From Flavobacterium hydatis (GTDB lineage: Bacteria > Bacteroidota > Bacteroidia > Flavobacteriales > Flavobacteriaceae), in the NCBI RefSeq assembly GCF_000737695.1, contig NZ_JPRM01000027.1:62001-126000 (forward strand): 64,000 bases of DNA, read 5' to 3'. Shown in pieces: positions 28,068 through 37,014 of the stretch. Numbering within the stretch: position 1 is the first letter of the stretch; each line of letters begins with the position of its first letter. The notes beneath the pieces are model-generated. The model did no database searches and was not told where the DNA came from. It was given only the letters and a program-made list of their open reading frames with translations. The translations under genes and the position numbers were made by a program.

Positions 28068-28108
28068 AAACCTTTGTACCTCAGAACCTCAGAACCTTAG
28101 TACCTTTT
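28068..28108. repeat. Octamer array running into the GH2 stop codon
   Basis: CTTTGTAC CTCAGAAC CTCAGAAC CTTAGTAC CTTTTAAG. The stop codon of the GH2 gene (28097-28099) lies inside the array: the last codons AGG TAC TAA are repeat sequence. Confidence 0.7.
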
Positions 28109-30085
28109 AAGAACATCATAAAGAGAATAAACCTTAACCTCTGGTTTTGCCATTTTCCCTTCGAATGTGATTGTTTTTTCTTCTCCTGCTTTTAAGTCGA
28201 TATAATTATCACTCCATTTGCCTGTGTATCCTTTTATGGAAACATTTACATATTTAGCAAATTTTGATGCTTTTAAAATCAATTTATTTCCTTGTACTTT
28301 CCATGTGATTTTTGGATCTTCTAGTTTTAAATCTATCGGACGTGTCAAATCAATTTCGGGAGTTATATCATCTCGATAAGCTTCTTTCATCGCGTACCAA
28401 GCAGCTTTTGGTTGTCGGTCGTAATAATCGGTTACGCTCCAACTTGCTACTGGCCAACAATCATTAAGTTGCCAAACCAATGTTCCCATATTATAAGGTG
28501 CTTTAGAACGATGGATGCCGATTATATTTTTAAGCGAATAATACTGTAAACATTGTGTGAGATACGTATAATCCTCGACATTCATTTTCTTTATTTTGGT
28601 CGAATCAATAAAATAACGGTTTAGATACGAATCTAATTTCATGAATCCTTTACCTGCTTTTTGATGGGCTTGCAAAATATCTGAATATAAATATCGGTCT
28701 TCTGGTTTTGTAAATCTTTCGATAGAAGAATAATTTGGCATCGCTTGCATTCCGTATTCACTCACAAAACGACCAGTTTTTTTCTGTACTGCTTCTATAT
28801 CTTCTAATCCCCACCAAGTTCCCCAATAATGGCTATCTCCTTCGGTAATACTTTTTTCTTTTGACCAATGAAATAATGGTGATGAACTAATATATGGTCT
28901 TTTATTATCGACTTCTTTTACCCATTTTGGGATACTATCCTGAAACAAACGAACGTAATCTTTCCATAAACGCGTTGAATCTTGTTTGGACATATTCATG
29001 CTTTTTTGCCAACCCCAGTTCTTAAATGCTTCGTCGGCTTCGTTATTTCCGCACCACAATACAATACTCGGATGATGACGTAAACGCTTTACTTGGTATT
29101 GTACTTCTTTTTTTACATTGTCAAAAAAAGCATCATCTCCTGGTACCATTGTACCTGCGAACATAAAATCTTGCCAAACATTAATTCCGTATTTATCGCA
29201 TAAGTCATAAAAATAATCATCTTCATAAACTCCTCCACCCCAAATACGCAGCATATTCATATTGGCATCTTTTGCCATGCCAACTACTTTTTCGTATTCT
29301 TTTTTGGTTACTCTAGAAAGAAATGCATCCGAAGGAATATAATTGGCGCCTTTCATGTACACTGGCTTTCCGTCGATTTTAAAGTAAAATGATTTACCTA
29401 AACTATCTGGTTGTTGTACTAACTCTATCTTACGATTAAGTACATACGGTTTCTCAGGCGTTTTTTCATCGTAAGCTTCTAATCGTGGTGTTTTCCAAAT
29501 TCCGCAAGTAGTGAATTTTGGTCCCCAATCCCATCCAAAATGGTACTGCGCTTTACGTACATAAGCACGAGGATTGTCTGGAATTACAAATGGTAAATCT
29601 TTCTTGGCAAGCGAATCGACTACATTTTGTGCCGATTTAAATACGATTACCAAATCATTATTACCCGATTTGATTATTTTCTTTACATCAACTCTCCATT
29701 GACGAAACATATTATCGGCTTTTAAAACCAATTGATTGTTTAAGTAAACTGTTGCGTAAGTATCTAATCCGTCAAAAACTAGTTCTGCATTCTTTTTGTT
29801 AAACGTTGCTGGCGTAACCTGAAAGGTCGTTTTATACTCCCAATCTTTCTTTTCTATCCATTCTAGTTTTTTCTCATTGTCCCTATAAAATGGGTCTGGG
29901 ATTAATTTGTTGTTTAACAAATCGGTATGAATCTCTCCAGGAACTGTTGCCGGATACCATTTTGTGGTTTTGGTTTCCCGATATTGCCAATCTTTTTTTA
30001 TATCTATATTTTGAGCATTTACTGCAAATGAAAAACTTGCAAGACAGATGCCGACAAACCAATAAAAGCTTTTTTTACATTCCAT
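28097..30085 (-). CDS. GH2 beta-mannosidase lacking the middle Ig-like domain
   Basis: 662 residues with signal peptide (FSFAVNAQ). The GH2 sugar-binding domain spans ~25-200 (WYPATVPGEIHTDLL, FDGLDTYATVYLNNQL, YVRKAQYHFGWDWGPKF). The TIM barrel carries ANMNMLRIWGGGVYEDD, WQDFMFA, LWCGNNEADEAF (acid/base Glu) and VSEYGMQAMP (nucleophile Glu). It would cleave the core Man-beta-1,4-GlcNAc. Usual beta-mannosidases have ~820-860 residues. Here IWKTPRLEAYDEKTPEKPYVL joins almost directly to NRKIELVQQPD, so the Ig-like domain that normally separates them (~100 residues) is missing. The C-terminus is also short. Preceded by a 496-bp gap after susD. Confidence 0.92.
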   Translation of the reverse strand: MECKKSFYWFVGICLASFSFAVNAQNIDIKKDWQYRETKTTKWYPATVPGEIHTDLLNNKLIPDPFYRDNEKKLEWIEKKDWEYKTTFQVTPATFNKKNAELVFDGLDTYATVYLNNQLVLKADNMFRQWRVDVKKIIKSGNNDLVIVFKSAQNVVDSLAKKDLPFVIPDNPRAYVRKAQYHFGWDWGPKFTTCGIWKTPRLEAYDEKTPEKPYVLNRKIELVQQPDSLGKSFYFKIDGKPVYMKGANYIPSDAFLSRVTKKEYEKVVGMAKDANMNMLRIWGGGVYEDDYFYDLCDKYGINVWQDFMFAGTMVPGDDAFFDNVKKEVQYQVKRLRHHPSIVLWCGNNEADEAFKNWGWQKSMNMSKQDSTRLWKDYVRLFQDSIPKWVKEVDNKRPYISSSPLFHWSKEKSITEGDSHYWGTWWGLEDIEAVQKKTGRFVSEYGMQAMPNYSSIERFTKPEDRYLYSDILQAHQKAGKGFMKLDSYLNRYFIDSTKIKKMNVEDYTYLTQCLQYYSLKNIIGIHRSKAPYNMGTLVWQLNDCWPVASWSVTDYYDRQPKAAWYAMKEAYRDDITPEIDLTRPIDLKLEDPKITWKVQGNKLILKASKFAKYVNVSIKGYTGKWSDNYIDLKAGEEKTITFEGKMAKPEVKVYSLYDVLKRY

Positions 30086-30523
30086 TTTTACTGAGTAATA
30101 AAATTATTATTTATGTCTAATTTTTAAGTATGCTTTTTGCAAATAGCAAAAGGTAATTTAACCGTTGGCAGTGGGAGAAGGGTAATTGTTTTCACAATTA
30201 ACTCCTTCTCTTTTTAGGTTTTATTTCCTAGAATAAGAGTAACTAACAAAAATATCTAGACATTATTTCCTTTTTTACGGCTGCCAAACTTATATTAATT
30301 TTAGATTGGTGATTTTAGTTCCGATCCCGAAACGTTGGGAAAGGATTAGATTTTAGATTGCTCAAAAAATCATTTATTTATTTTAAGATCTTTGGAAAGT
30401 AATTCCATCTTTTTCAGCAAAAAGTAATTTTTCTGATTGCGAAAAAAAAGGTACTAAAAAACAATATATTAACCTCTTTATAACAAATGTTTTTTTTATA
30501 AAAAATCAAAATAGAAACTTAAA
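30086..30523. other. Gap between susD and GH2, one hairpin
   Basis: Contains GAGAAGG..TAATTG with its inverse CAATTA..CCTTCTC (30177-30213), a 14-bp imperfect stem without a T-run. No ORF or promoter consensus was recognised. GH2 may have its own promoter here or depend on read-through from susCD. Confidence 0.45.
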
Positions 30524-30557
30524 AATAAGCCGGGAGGATATTCCTACCCGACTTATT
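30524..30557 (-). terminator. Terminator-like hairpin after susD
   Basis: On the minus strand AATAAGTCGGGTAGGA pairs with TCCTCCCGGCTTATT and is followed by TTTTAAG. It lies 25 nt after the SusD stop, so it could separate or attenuate transcription between susCD and the downstream hydrolases. Confidence 0.65.
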
Positions 30558-30581
30558 CTAACTAATCAACCAAATTAATTA

Positions 30582-32096
30582 TTATTTATCCCACCAAATT
30601 CTAGTTGTCATTAAATCCAACCCTTGGCGTTGTATTGCTGCCTTGTAATTTGCTCCGTTTGTAATTAACTCCGATTGATCGTAAATTAATCTTCTTGGGA
30701 TTGTACCGTCTGTTTCTCCTAAAGGATCATTTACTGGTACTAAAACAGGATATCCAGTTCTTCTCCACTCTGAGAATGCTTCGAAACCATTAAATAGTAA
30801 AACAATCCATTTTTGAGTAATAATTTGCTCTATTTTTTGTGCTTCTGTTCCTGTAGCTTTAAATGGATGTGCTGTAATATAATCGTTATACTCTGCAATG
30901 GTAACTGCTGGCACTTTGTCTCCAAAAATAGACAGGATTTGCATTGCTCCTTTTACTCCATCTTCGTAATGTTGCTGAGCTGTTCCTGATACATTCCAAC
31001 CTTTTGCTGCTGCTTCTGCCAATAAAAATTCTACTTCGGCATAAGACATGATTAGAGTTGGTGCGTCTAAACGTAATACGGTAGAAGTATTAGGATCTGA
31101 GAAAAGTTTTTTGTCTCCACCAGGAAACTCTTTTGCATCATTTGCAAGCCCTTGCTGATCTGCAGGATTATTATTTCCTGAAGCTTCTAATTTTGCATAA
31201 ACTCTTAAACGCGGATCGTTTGTATTCTTTAATAAGTCTATAAAAGTTTTGCTGTATTTTATATTTGATTCTCCTCCGTTTAAGTCATTTCTTACCCAAG
31301 ATGATGTTATTGGGTTTGTTCTAACTCCTTGCGGGCTTGCATCGTGTTTTAATACTGCACTATCAATATTAGAATTAAAAACTCCTTTTGCAGAAGCTTT
31401 TTCTACATATTGTTTTGATTTTGCCGGATCTACTTTAGACAAACGCATCGCAACTCTTAACATTAATGAGTTTGCAAACTTTTTCCATTTTGCTACATCA
31501 CTTTGGTAAAATAAATCTGCATTACCTACAAAAGGTTTATTTGCATCTAATGCATCTCCTGCTTCATCCAACTCTTTTAATAAATCATTGTAGATGACTT
31601 GTTGCGTGTCGTATTTAGGAGCAAAAATATTTCCGTTATATCCCTGTCCTGCTTCAAAATACGGAATCTCTCCATACGTATCTGTCAGTTTCTGGAACAT
31701 AAATACTTTCATAATTCTACATGCCTGAATCATATTTGAGTTTTCTGCCGTTTCTGGTAAAACAGACATCAACTGAAAAATTTGATTCAATCCTTTTCCG
31801 TAAGATTCTCCAAATAAAGATCCTGAATACTCTGATGAGTAGGTATATTTAGAACCTGGCCCTCCTAATGAAGAAAATTGTTGTACTATTTGAGCAGCAT
31901 ATCCATTATTTCCTCTTGTGTTAGAATAATCTTGTCCGTCGATATATATTTCAGCAAGTGTGAACATCGATTTTGGTGCTGGATCTGTTAATGCATTTGG
32001 ATTCTTGTTTAAATCCTCGAATCCTTCATCGCATGCTGTGAATGTCATTGCACTAACAATAGCGATACAGAATATTTTTATATATTTATTTTTCAT
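30582..32096 (-). CDS. SusD/RagB-like surface glycan-binding lipoprotein
   Basis: 504 residues from MKNKYIKIF (ATG 32096), which leaves 16 nt after the SusC stop; the longer frame overlaps SusC. Lipoprotein signal with box MTFTAC. The mature start DEGFEDLNKNPNALTDP and YFEAGQGYNG, YNDLLKELDEAGD, KWKKFANSLMLRVAMRLSK, RLDAPTLIMSYAEVEFLLAEAAAKGW, EQIITQKWIVLLFNGFEAFSEWRRTGYP are typical of the SusD-like-2 (PF12771-type) family. It caps the SusC barrel and binds the imported glycan at the cell surface. Confidence 0.94.
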   Translation of the reverse strand: MKNKYIKIFCIAIVSAMTFTACDEGFEDLNKNPNALTDPAPKSMFTLAEIYIDGQDYSNTRGNNGYAAQIVQQFSSLGGPGSKYTYSSEYSGSLFGESYGKGLNQIFQLMSVLPETAENSNMIQACRIMKVFMFQKLTDTYGEIPYFEAGQGYNGNIFAPKYDTQQVIYNDLLKELDEAGDALDANKPFVGNADLFYQSDVAKWKKFANSLMLRVAMRLSKVDPAKSKQYVEKASAKGVFNSNIDSAVLKHDASPQGVRTNPITSSWVRNDLNGGESNIKYSKTFIDLLKNTNDPRLRVYAKLEASGNNNPADQQGLANDAKEFPGGDKKLFSDPNTSTVLRLDAPTLIMSYAEVEFLLAEAAAKGWNVSGTAQQHYEDGVKGAMQILSIFGDKVPAVTIAEYNDYITAHPFKATGTEAQKIEQIITQKWIVLLFNGFEAFSEWRRTGYPVLVPVNDPLGETDGTIPRRLIYDQSELITNGANYKAAIQRQGLDLMTTRIWWDK

Positions 32097-32112
32097 CTTT
32101 CTATTTTTATTA

Positions 32113-35100
32113 TTAGAATTTGACATTAAGGGTTACACCATAATTTCTAGTTAAAGGCATAGAAGCTCTTTCAAGTCCTTGCGCATTGCTATTAGAATAA
32201 TTTGACTCTGGGTCAATGTTTGGCGTAGCACTATAAATTGTCCATAAATTATGAGCAGAAAATGCTAAACTAATAGATTGAAATGGTGAATGTGCTAGAT
32301 ATGCTTTTGGGAAATTGTAGCTAAAAGAAACTGCTCTTAGCTTAACAAAATCGGCATCATAAACAAAATTAGATGTTACATCACTATAACTTCTCCAATA
32401 ATCATATGCAGAAAGTCGTTCGTCTATGATGTTCCCAACAGGATCTCTACCTTGTACAGCAATTCCTCCTTCACGTCCTTCAAGCGTCTTATCTGACAAT
32501 CCGTAACGTGTTCCTAACTGATTTGTCGCCGAATAGATTTCTCCTCCAAATTTAGCATCTACAAAAATCGAAAGTGTTAGGTTTTTATAAGTAAAATCAT
32601 TTGAGAATCCCATAGATGTTGGAGCTACTCCTTGTCCTGCGATGATTAAATCTCCTCTCATGAATTTTCCATTAGAATCTAATAAAATATTTCCTTTATC
32701 ATCTCTTAAATAATCATACGCTTTGATTACTCCAAATGGTTGCCCTTTCTCTAATACTACTGATGCTCTGGAATCTCTATTTCCTTCTAATGTTTTGGTA
32801 GTAATTTTGTCTGACAAGTTCAATACTTCACTATGGTTGTAAGCAAAATTATAACCTACATTCCAACTAAAGTTTTCTGTTTTTATCGCTTTTACATTTA
32901 CAGCAAACTCAACTCCTTTATTTAAAATCTCACCTACGTTAATCTTGGTTGTTCTGTAACCTGAACTTTGAGAAATATCTGCATCGGTAATATCATTTGT
33001 TGTTTTCTTGTAATAGAAAGTTAAATCTGTACTAACTCTATTCTTAAAGAATGTATTTTCGAAACCAAACTCGATTGTACTTACGTTATAAGGTTTTAGG
33101 AATTTGTTAGGAACAGTTTCTCCGTTAACACCTAAAATTGGTTGTCCTTGAGCCTCTGTTTGTCCGTCTGGTGCTGTATATGTTAAAGCTAAAGCATACG
33201 CTTCTGGCAATGCTCCTCCTACATTACCCCAACCTGCTCTAAACTTACCGTATGACATCCACTCTGGGAAATCGATAACTTCTGAGTAAACAAAACTTGT
33301 ACTAACAGATGGGTAAAATGTACTGTTATTAGCAGGATTTAAAGTAGAAAACCAATCTTCACGTCCTGTAACATTTAGATATAGGAAATTTTTATATCCT
33401 ATGTCGGCAGAATAAAAAAGAGAGTTTACTTCACTTTCTGAGTATAATTTCTCTGTTTTATCTGGCATTGTATTTCCATAAAAGTATTTAAACGGAACGA
33501 TAAAGTTGTTCCCTTTCATTTTAATACCACTATATCTGTTATGCTGACGGTTTGCTCCAATAAAAGCATCTAATGAAATATCTTTGGTAATATCTCCTTT
33601 GTATCCTAAATAACCAGATGCATTAACTTCTGAACGATTTTCTATTCTGTTTTCATAAGATCCTCCTGGATTATAATTGATTCCTGTAGGTTCGATTTCA
33701 GTATATTCATAATTAATATCATCAATACCAATTACTGCCTTAGCGTAAATTTTATTTGTAATGTTATAATTTACTTTGGCAGAACCAATAAAACGTTTTC
33801 TAAGGTCATCGTTTAATGTTTCTTGTGTTGCAAAATATGGATTAGTTTGGTACGTATTTGAACCAAAATAATCTGCTTCTCCTCCGTTTGCATCATATCC
33901 GTTACTTAACCATCTAATGTCTGATCCTGGCGTTAAAAAAGTAGTAGGGAAAGATGGGTTTCTTGGTGAATCATTCAAATAAGGTCTGTTATGACTTTTC
34001 TCAGAAATGTATTGTGCATTAGTTTCAATGCTTACTTTTTCATTTACTGCAGAGTTTAAACTCAAAGCAACGTTGCTTCTTCCAAAATCTGTTCCTGGTA
34101 GGATTGACTCATCTTTTGTGTTTCCGAATGATAATCTGAAATTTGTATTCTCGTTACCACCAGACACTGCTAAAGTATTACTGAAAGAAAATCCTGTTCT
34201 GTAAAAGTTTTTCACATTATCTTTTCCGTAGGCTTGGTAAGGTCTTGTTTGTCCATCAAGAGAAAGTGAAGGTGTTCCGTCATATTTATCTCCCCAAGCA
34301 AAATAGTAAGAATCTCTAAGTTCTTGTAAATTATTAAATCTTGTAGCAACTCCATTTACTGGTGCCCCCGCTCCGTATTGGTCTTGCCATTTTAATAAAC
34401 TTACAGGAGTATTAAATGTAGCGTTTGTGCTAAAATCTACTCCAATTCCTTTTCCAGCTTTACCTTTTTTGGTTGTAATTAAGATAACACCATTGGAACC
34501 TCTATATCCATAAAGTGCAGATGCCGCACTACCTTTTAATACCGACATAGATGCGATATCGTCTGGGTTAAATGATGACATTCCATCTCCTTTATCTGCT
34601 CCTCCCCACATTCCTGCATTCCCTTGCTGGCTATTATCAATAGGAATACCATCTACTACATACAAAGGTTGGTTAAGTCCTGAAGCCGAAGTTGCTCCAC
34701 GAATTACTACACGGCTTGAACCTGATGGTCCAGAAACTGGTGCAGAAACATTTACCCCAGCAATTTTTCCCTGAAGTGCATTTCCCAAGTTAATTTCTTT
34801 GGTTTTAGTTAAATCTTCTCCTTTAATTTCTCCAACTGCGTATCCTAAACTTTTCTTTTGTTTTTTTACTCCAAATGAAGTAATAACAACATCTTTTAAT
34901 TCTTCTACACTAGATAATAATAAAATATTAATCGTATTTTCTTTCTCTCCAACTTCAATATATCGTGTAACATAACCAATAGATGATACTGTTATACTAA
35001 TTTTTCCTTCTGGAACTGTCATTGAGAAACGTCCGTCGGTATCCGTTATAGCACTAATGGATTTTCCTTTTACCTTAATTGTGGCAGAAACAATTCCCTT

Positions 35101-35208
35101 GTTATCTGCATCTGCTACTACGCCTGTTACTGATCGATTTTGTGCCACAGCTCCTAAGCTGGTCAACAATACCATTCCTAACACTGCTAAAATTTGTTTC
35201 ATACGCAT
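32113..35208 (-). CDS. SusC/RagA TonB-linked outer-membrane glycan importer
   Basis: 1031 residues from MRMKQILAVLGMV (ATG 35208); the longer frame to 35340 adds 44 non-signal residues. Signal peptide to LGAVAQ; carboxypeptidase-regulatory-like domain (VTGVVADADNKGIVSATIKV...YVTRYIEV); plug with DVVITSFGVKKQKKSLGYAV, VIRGATSASGLNQPLYVVDG, VLKGSAASALYGYRGSNG; then a 22-strand-type barrel ending in RNYGVTLNVKF. Partners with SusD. Two copies of the LacI-type operator lie in its upstream region. Confidence 0.95.
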   Translation of the reverse strand: MRMKQILAVLGMVLLTSLGAVAQNRSVTGVVADADNKGIVSATIKVKGKSISAITDTDGRFSMTVPEGKISITVSSIGYVTRYIEVGEKENTINILLLSSVEELKDVVITSFGVKKQKKSLGYAVGEIKGEDLTKTKEINLGNALQGKIAGVNVSAPVSGPSGSSRVVIRGATSASGLNQPLYVVDGIPIDNSQQGNAGMWGGADKGDGMSSFNPDDIASMSVLKGSAASALYGYRGSNGVILITTKKGKAGKGIGVDFSTNATFNTPVSLLKWQDQYGAGAPVNGVATRFNNLQELRDSYYFAWGDKYDGTPSLSLDGQTRPYQAYGKDNVKNFYRTGFSFSNTLAVSGGNENTNFRLSFGNTKDESILPGTDFGRSNVALSLNSAVNEKVSIETNAQYISEKSHNRPYLNDSPRNPSFPTTFLTPGSDIRWLSNGYDANGGEADYFGSNTYQTNPYFATQETLNDDLRKRFIGSAKVNYNITNKIYAKAVIGIDDINYEYTEIEPTGINYNPGGSYENRIENRSEVNASGYLGYKGDITKDISLDAFIGANRQHNRYSGIKMKGNNFIVPFKYFYGNTMPDKTEKLYSESEVNSLFYSADIGYKNFLYLNVTGREDWFSTLNPANNSTFYPSVSTSFVYSEVIDFPEWMSYGKFRAGWGNVGGALPEAYALALTYTAPDGQTEAQGQPILGVNGETVPNKFLKPYNVSTIEFGFENTFFKNRVSTDLTFYYKKTTNDITDADISQSSGYRTTKINVGEILNKGVEFAVNVKAIKTENFSWNVGYNFAYNHSEVLNLSDKITTKTLEGNRDSRASVVLEKGQPFGVIKAYDYLRDDKGNILLDSNGKFMRGDLIIAGQGVAPTSMGFSNDFTYKNLTLSIFVDAKFGGEIYSATNQLGTRYGLSDKTLEGREGGIAVQGRDPVGNIIDERLSAYDYWRSYSDVTSNFVYDADFVKLRAVSFSYNFPKAYLAHSPFQSISLAFSAHNLWTIYSATPNIDPESNYSNSNAQGLERASMPLTRNYGVTLNVKF

Positions 35209-35361
35209 TCGTTTTGGTTTATTTGTTTTGATTTGTTTTTGTGTTTGACTTGTTTTTGTTTTAAATATTAATAAAAAATTTGAACTCAATTTTAATATGT
35301 CTTTCCTAGCCTCTAATCCAAGAATATCATTGATTAGCACCTATTTGAAACTTTCTTTATT

Positions 35362-35381
35362 TTGCTAAATCGATATAGTAA
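35362..35381. promoter_or_regulatory. LacI-type operator O1, susC leader
   Basis: TTGCTAAATCGATATAGTAA, one of four near-identical palindromes centred on CG. It lies downstream of the predicted susC promoter, in the leader. Confidence 0.7.
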
Positions 35382-35428
35382 ATTCATCAAAAAATTTTAG
35401 TGATTTTTGCTTTTTGATAAATTAAAAC

Positions 35429-35448
35429 TTACTAAAACGATTTAGTAA
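35429..35448. promoter_or_regulatory. LacI-type operator O2, susC promoter region
   Basis: TTACTAAAACGATTTAGTAA lies just downstream of the predicted -7 element at 35466-35473. It is 67 bp from O1, which would allow looping by a tetramer or cooperative binding. Confidence 0.75.
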
Positions 35449-35465
35449 AAAAACTAAAAAAAAGC

Positions 35466-35473
35466 CAAAGCTA
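35466..35473 (-). promoter_or_regulatory. Candidate -7 promoter element of susC
   Basis: TAGCTTTG on the minus strand fits TAnnTTTG. It would give a ~250-nt leader containing both operators. No clear -33 element. Confidence 0.4.
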
Positions 35474-35513
35474 CCTTTGTTCTTTTTTTTTAGAAAATGG
35501 CATTGTATCTATG

Positions 35514-36524
35514 TTATACCGATTCTCTTATTATTAAATTTCCTTTTTTACGTATTCCTTCAATAACAACAGGCTTAATTCCTGTCATTTGATCCATCAA
35601 TAATTTTATTGCATTCTCGGCTATTTCTTTAATTGGCTGAGCAATAACTGATATGGTCGGTGTATGCAATCTAAAACTATCGTGATCATCAAAACTTATA
35701 ACCGAAACATCTTCTGGAATCCTAAACTTCATTCCTCTAAAAGCCTGAAGTCCTGCTAATCCCATATAATTCGCCAAAAATAATACAGCATCGATTTTTT
35801 GGTTCTTTGTAAAAAAGCTAAATATATCGGCAATTTTACTTTCTTCGCTACTATTGTAATCCATATGAAGAACAAGGGAATCATCATAAATACCTTCTTC
35901 TTTCAAGGCATCTCTATATCCGTCTTCTCTAAGCTTCATCTGGATCATTCCAGAATTAGTATTTACAACTGCAATATTTTTTCTTCCTTTACTTAACAAA
36001 AATTTAGTTGCAGAGTGAGAACCTTCGTAATTATCCATTACTACGTGACTCACTTTCTGGTTAGGAAAATATCTATCTATTAATACAACAGGTTTTTGCA
36101 ATTTTAAAAGTAGGTCTATACTTTTTTCCAACTTTTCTGTTGGTGTAATTATAAAACCATCCACATTAGCCTGCAAAAGACTATGTATCAATTCTTCTGA
36201 ACGTTCATCATCACCACCTGTACTACAATAAAAAACTCTATAATCAATTCTCTTAGCTTCGTCCTCTATAACTCTGGCAAGATCTGCAAAGAACTGATTC
36301 GAAATATCTTCAACAATAAGTCCGATAGATCTAGTCTTTCCTGTTCTAAGACTTGTCGCAATCATGCTAGGTCTGTAATTAAGTTTATCTGCAACTTCTT
36401 GCACTTTTTTAATTACCGCAGGACTAATTCCCATTTTTTCGCCTTTATCATTAATGACAAAAGATACAGTAGATATAGATACTTGCGCCTCTGTGGCAAT
36501 ATCTTTAATAGTAATCTTTTTCAT
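35514..36524 (-). CDS. LacI-family transcriptional regulator of the glycan locus
   Basis: 336 residues. N-terminal LacI HTH (ITIKDIATEAQVSISTVSFVIND, with the hinge helix YRPSMIATSLRTGKT, ~1-60), then a periplasmic-binding-protein-like effector domain (IGLIVEDISNQFFADLARVIE, DGFIITPT, VVLIDRYFP, HVVMDNYEGSHSATKFLL, VSVISFDDHDSF). Located directly upstream of susC in the same orientation. Its own promoter contains the palindrome also found before susC and the GH97 gene, so it probably autoregulates and controls the locus. The ligand is likely a mannose-containing sugar or phosphate (inference). Confidence 0.94.
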   Translation of the reverse strand: MKKITIKDIATEAQVSISTVSFVINDKGEKMGISPAVIKKVQEVADKLNYRPSMIATSLRTGKTRSIGLIVEDISNQFFADLARVIEDEAKRIDYRVFYCSTGGDDERSEELIHSLLQANVDGFIITPTEKLEKSIDLLLKLQKPVVLIDRYFPNQKVSHVVMDNYEGSHSATKFLLSKGRKNIAVVNTNSGMIQMKLREDGYRDALKEEGIYDDSLVLHMDYNSSEESKIADIFSFFTKNQKIDAVLFLANYMGLAGLQAFRGMKFRIPEDVSVISFDDHDSFRLHTPTISVIAQPIKEIAENAIKLLMDQMTGIKPVVIEGIRKKGNLIIRESV

Positions 36525-36566
36525 TTGGCGAGTTAATTTTTTATTAAGCTGTTATTAATTATATCA

Positions 36567-36605
36567 CAAATATATATAAAAATAGTTACTAAAACGATTT
36601 TGTAA
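36567..36605 (-). promoter_or_regulatory. lacI promoter with overlapping operator O3
   Basis: TATATTTG (36574-36567, minus) is a good -7 element. The palindrome TTACTAAAACGATTTTGTAA (36586-36605) covers the position where the -33 element should lie, so binding would block the promoter. Confidence 0.7.
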
Positions 36606-36704
36606 TTATTTTTTTGAATAAAACATTATTTTATAGACAATTCCAAGTATTATCATCAGTGATTACAAGTCTTTACCGATTAATTAGCATATTTACTTAG
36701 TGTT

Positions 36705-36880
36705 GTTCAGTATTCAGTGTTTAGTCGCAGTATACAGTTTCAGTATTCAGTTTCAGTATTCAGTATTCAGTATCAGTATTCAGTATCAGTATTCAGTATC
36801 AGTATTCAGTATCAGTATTCAGTATCAGTATTCAGTATCAGTATTCAGTATCAGTGTTTAGTCGCAGTTTCAGTGACAGT
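36705..36880. repeat. 12-nt tandem repeat (CAGTATTCAGTAT)
   Basis: About eight nearly perfect units of AGTATCAGTATTC and flanking degenerate CAGT words (GTTTAGTCGCAGT at both ends). Related words appear at 25.48, 47.37 and 51.41 kb. It encodes an open frame by chance only. No spacers, so not CRISPR. Confidence 0.9.
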
Positions 36881-36910
36881 TAAAGCGTTTAATCACCGTT
36901 TATTTCTTTA

Positions 36911-37014
36911 AACCTTAACATCTTAGTCACTTTGAACCTTTCTCACTCAGAACCTTAGCGTCTTAGTACCTCAGAACCTTTGCCTCTTTGAACCTTTGCT
37001 CCTCTGAACTTCTA
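36911..37014. repeat. Octamer array, longest copy, abutting manA stop
   Basis: CTTAGTAC CTCAGAAC CTTTGCCT CTTTGAAC CTTTGCTC CTCTGAAC shows a strict 8-nt period over 48 bp and more loosely over 100 bp. It ends directly at the manA stop codon (37012-37014). Confidence 0.8.

Noticed and set aside
36705..36880. CRISPR array
   Set aside because: Units are 12 nt and contiguous with no spacers, and there are no cas genes nearby.
36717..36911. 64-residue ORF rich in FSIQYQYSV repeats
   Set aside because: It is only the translation of the 12-nt tandem repeat.
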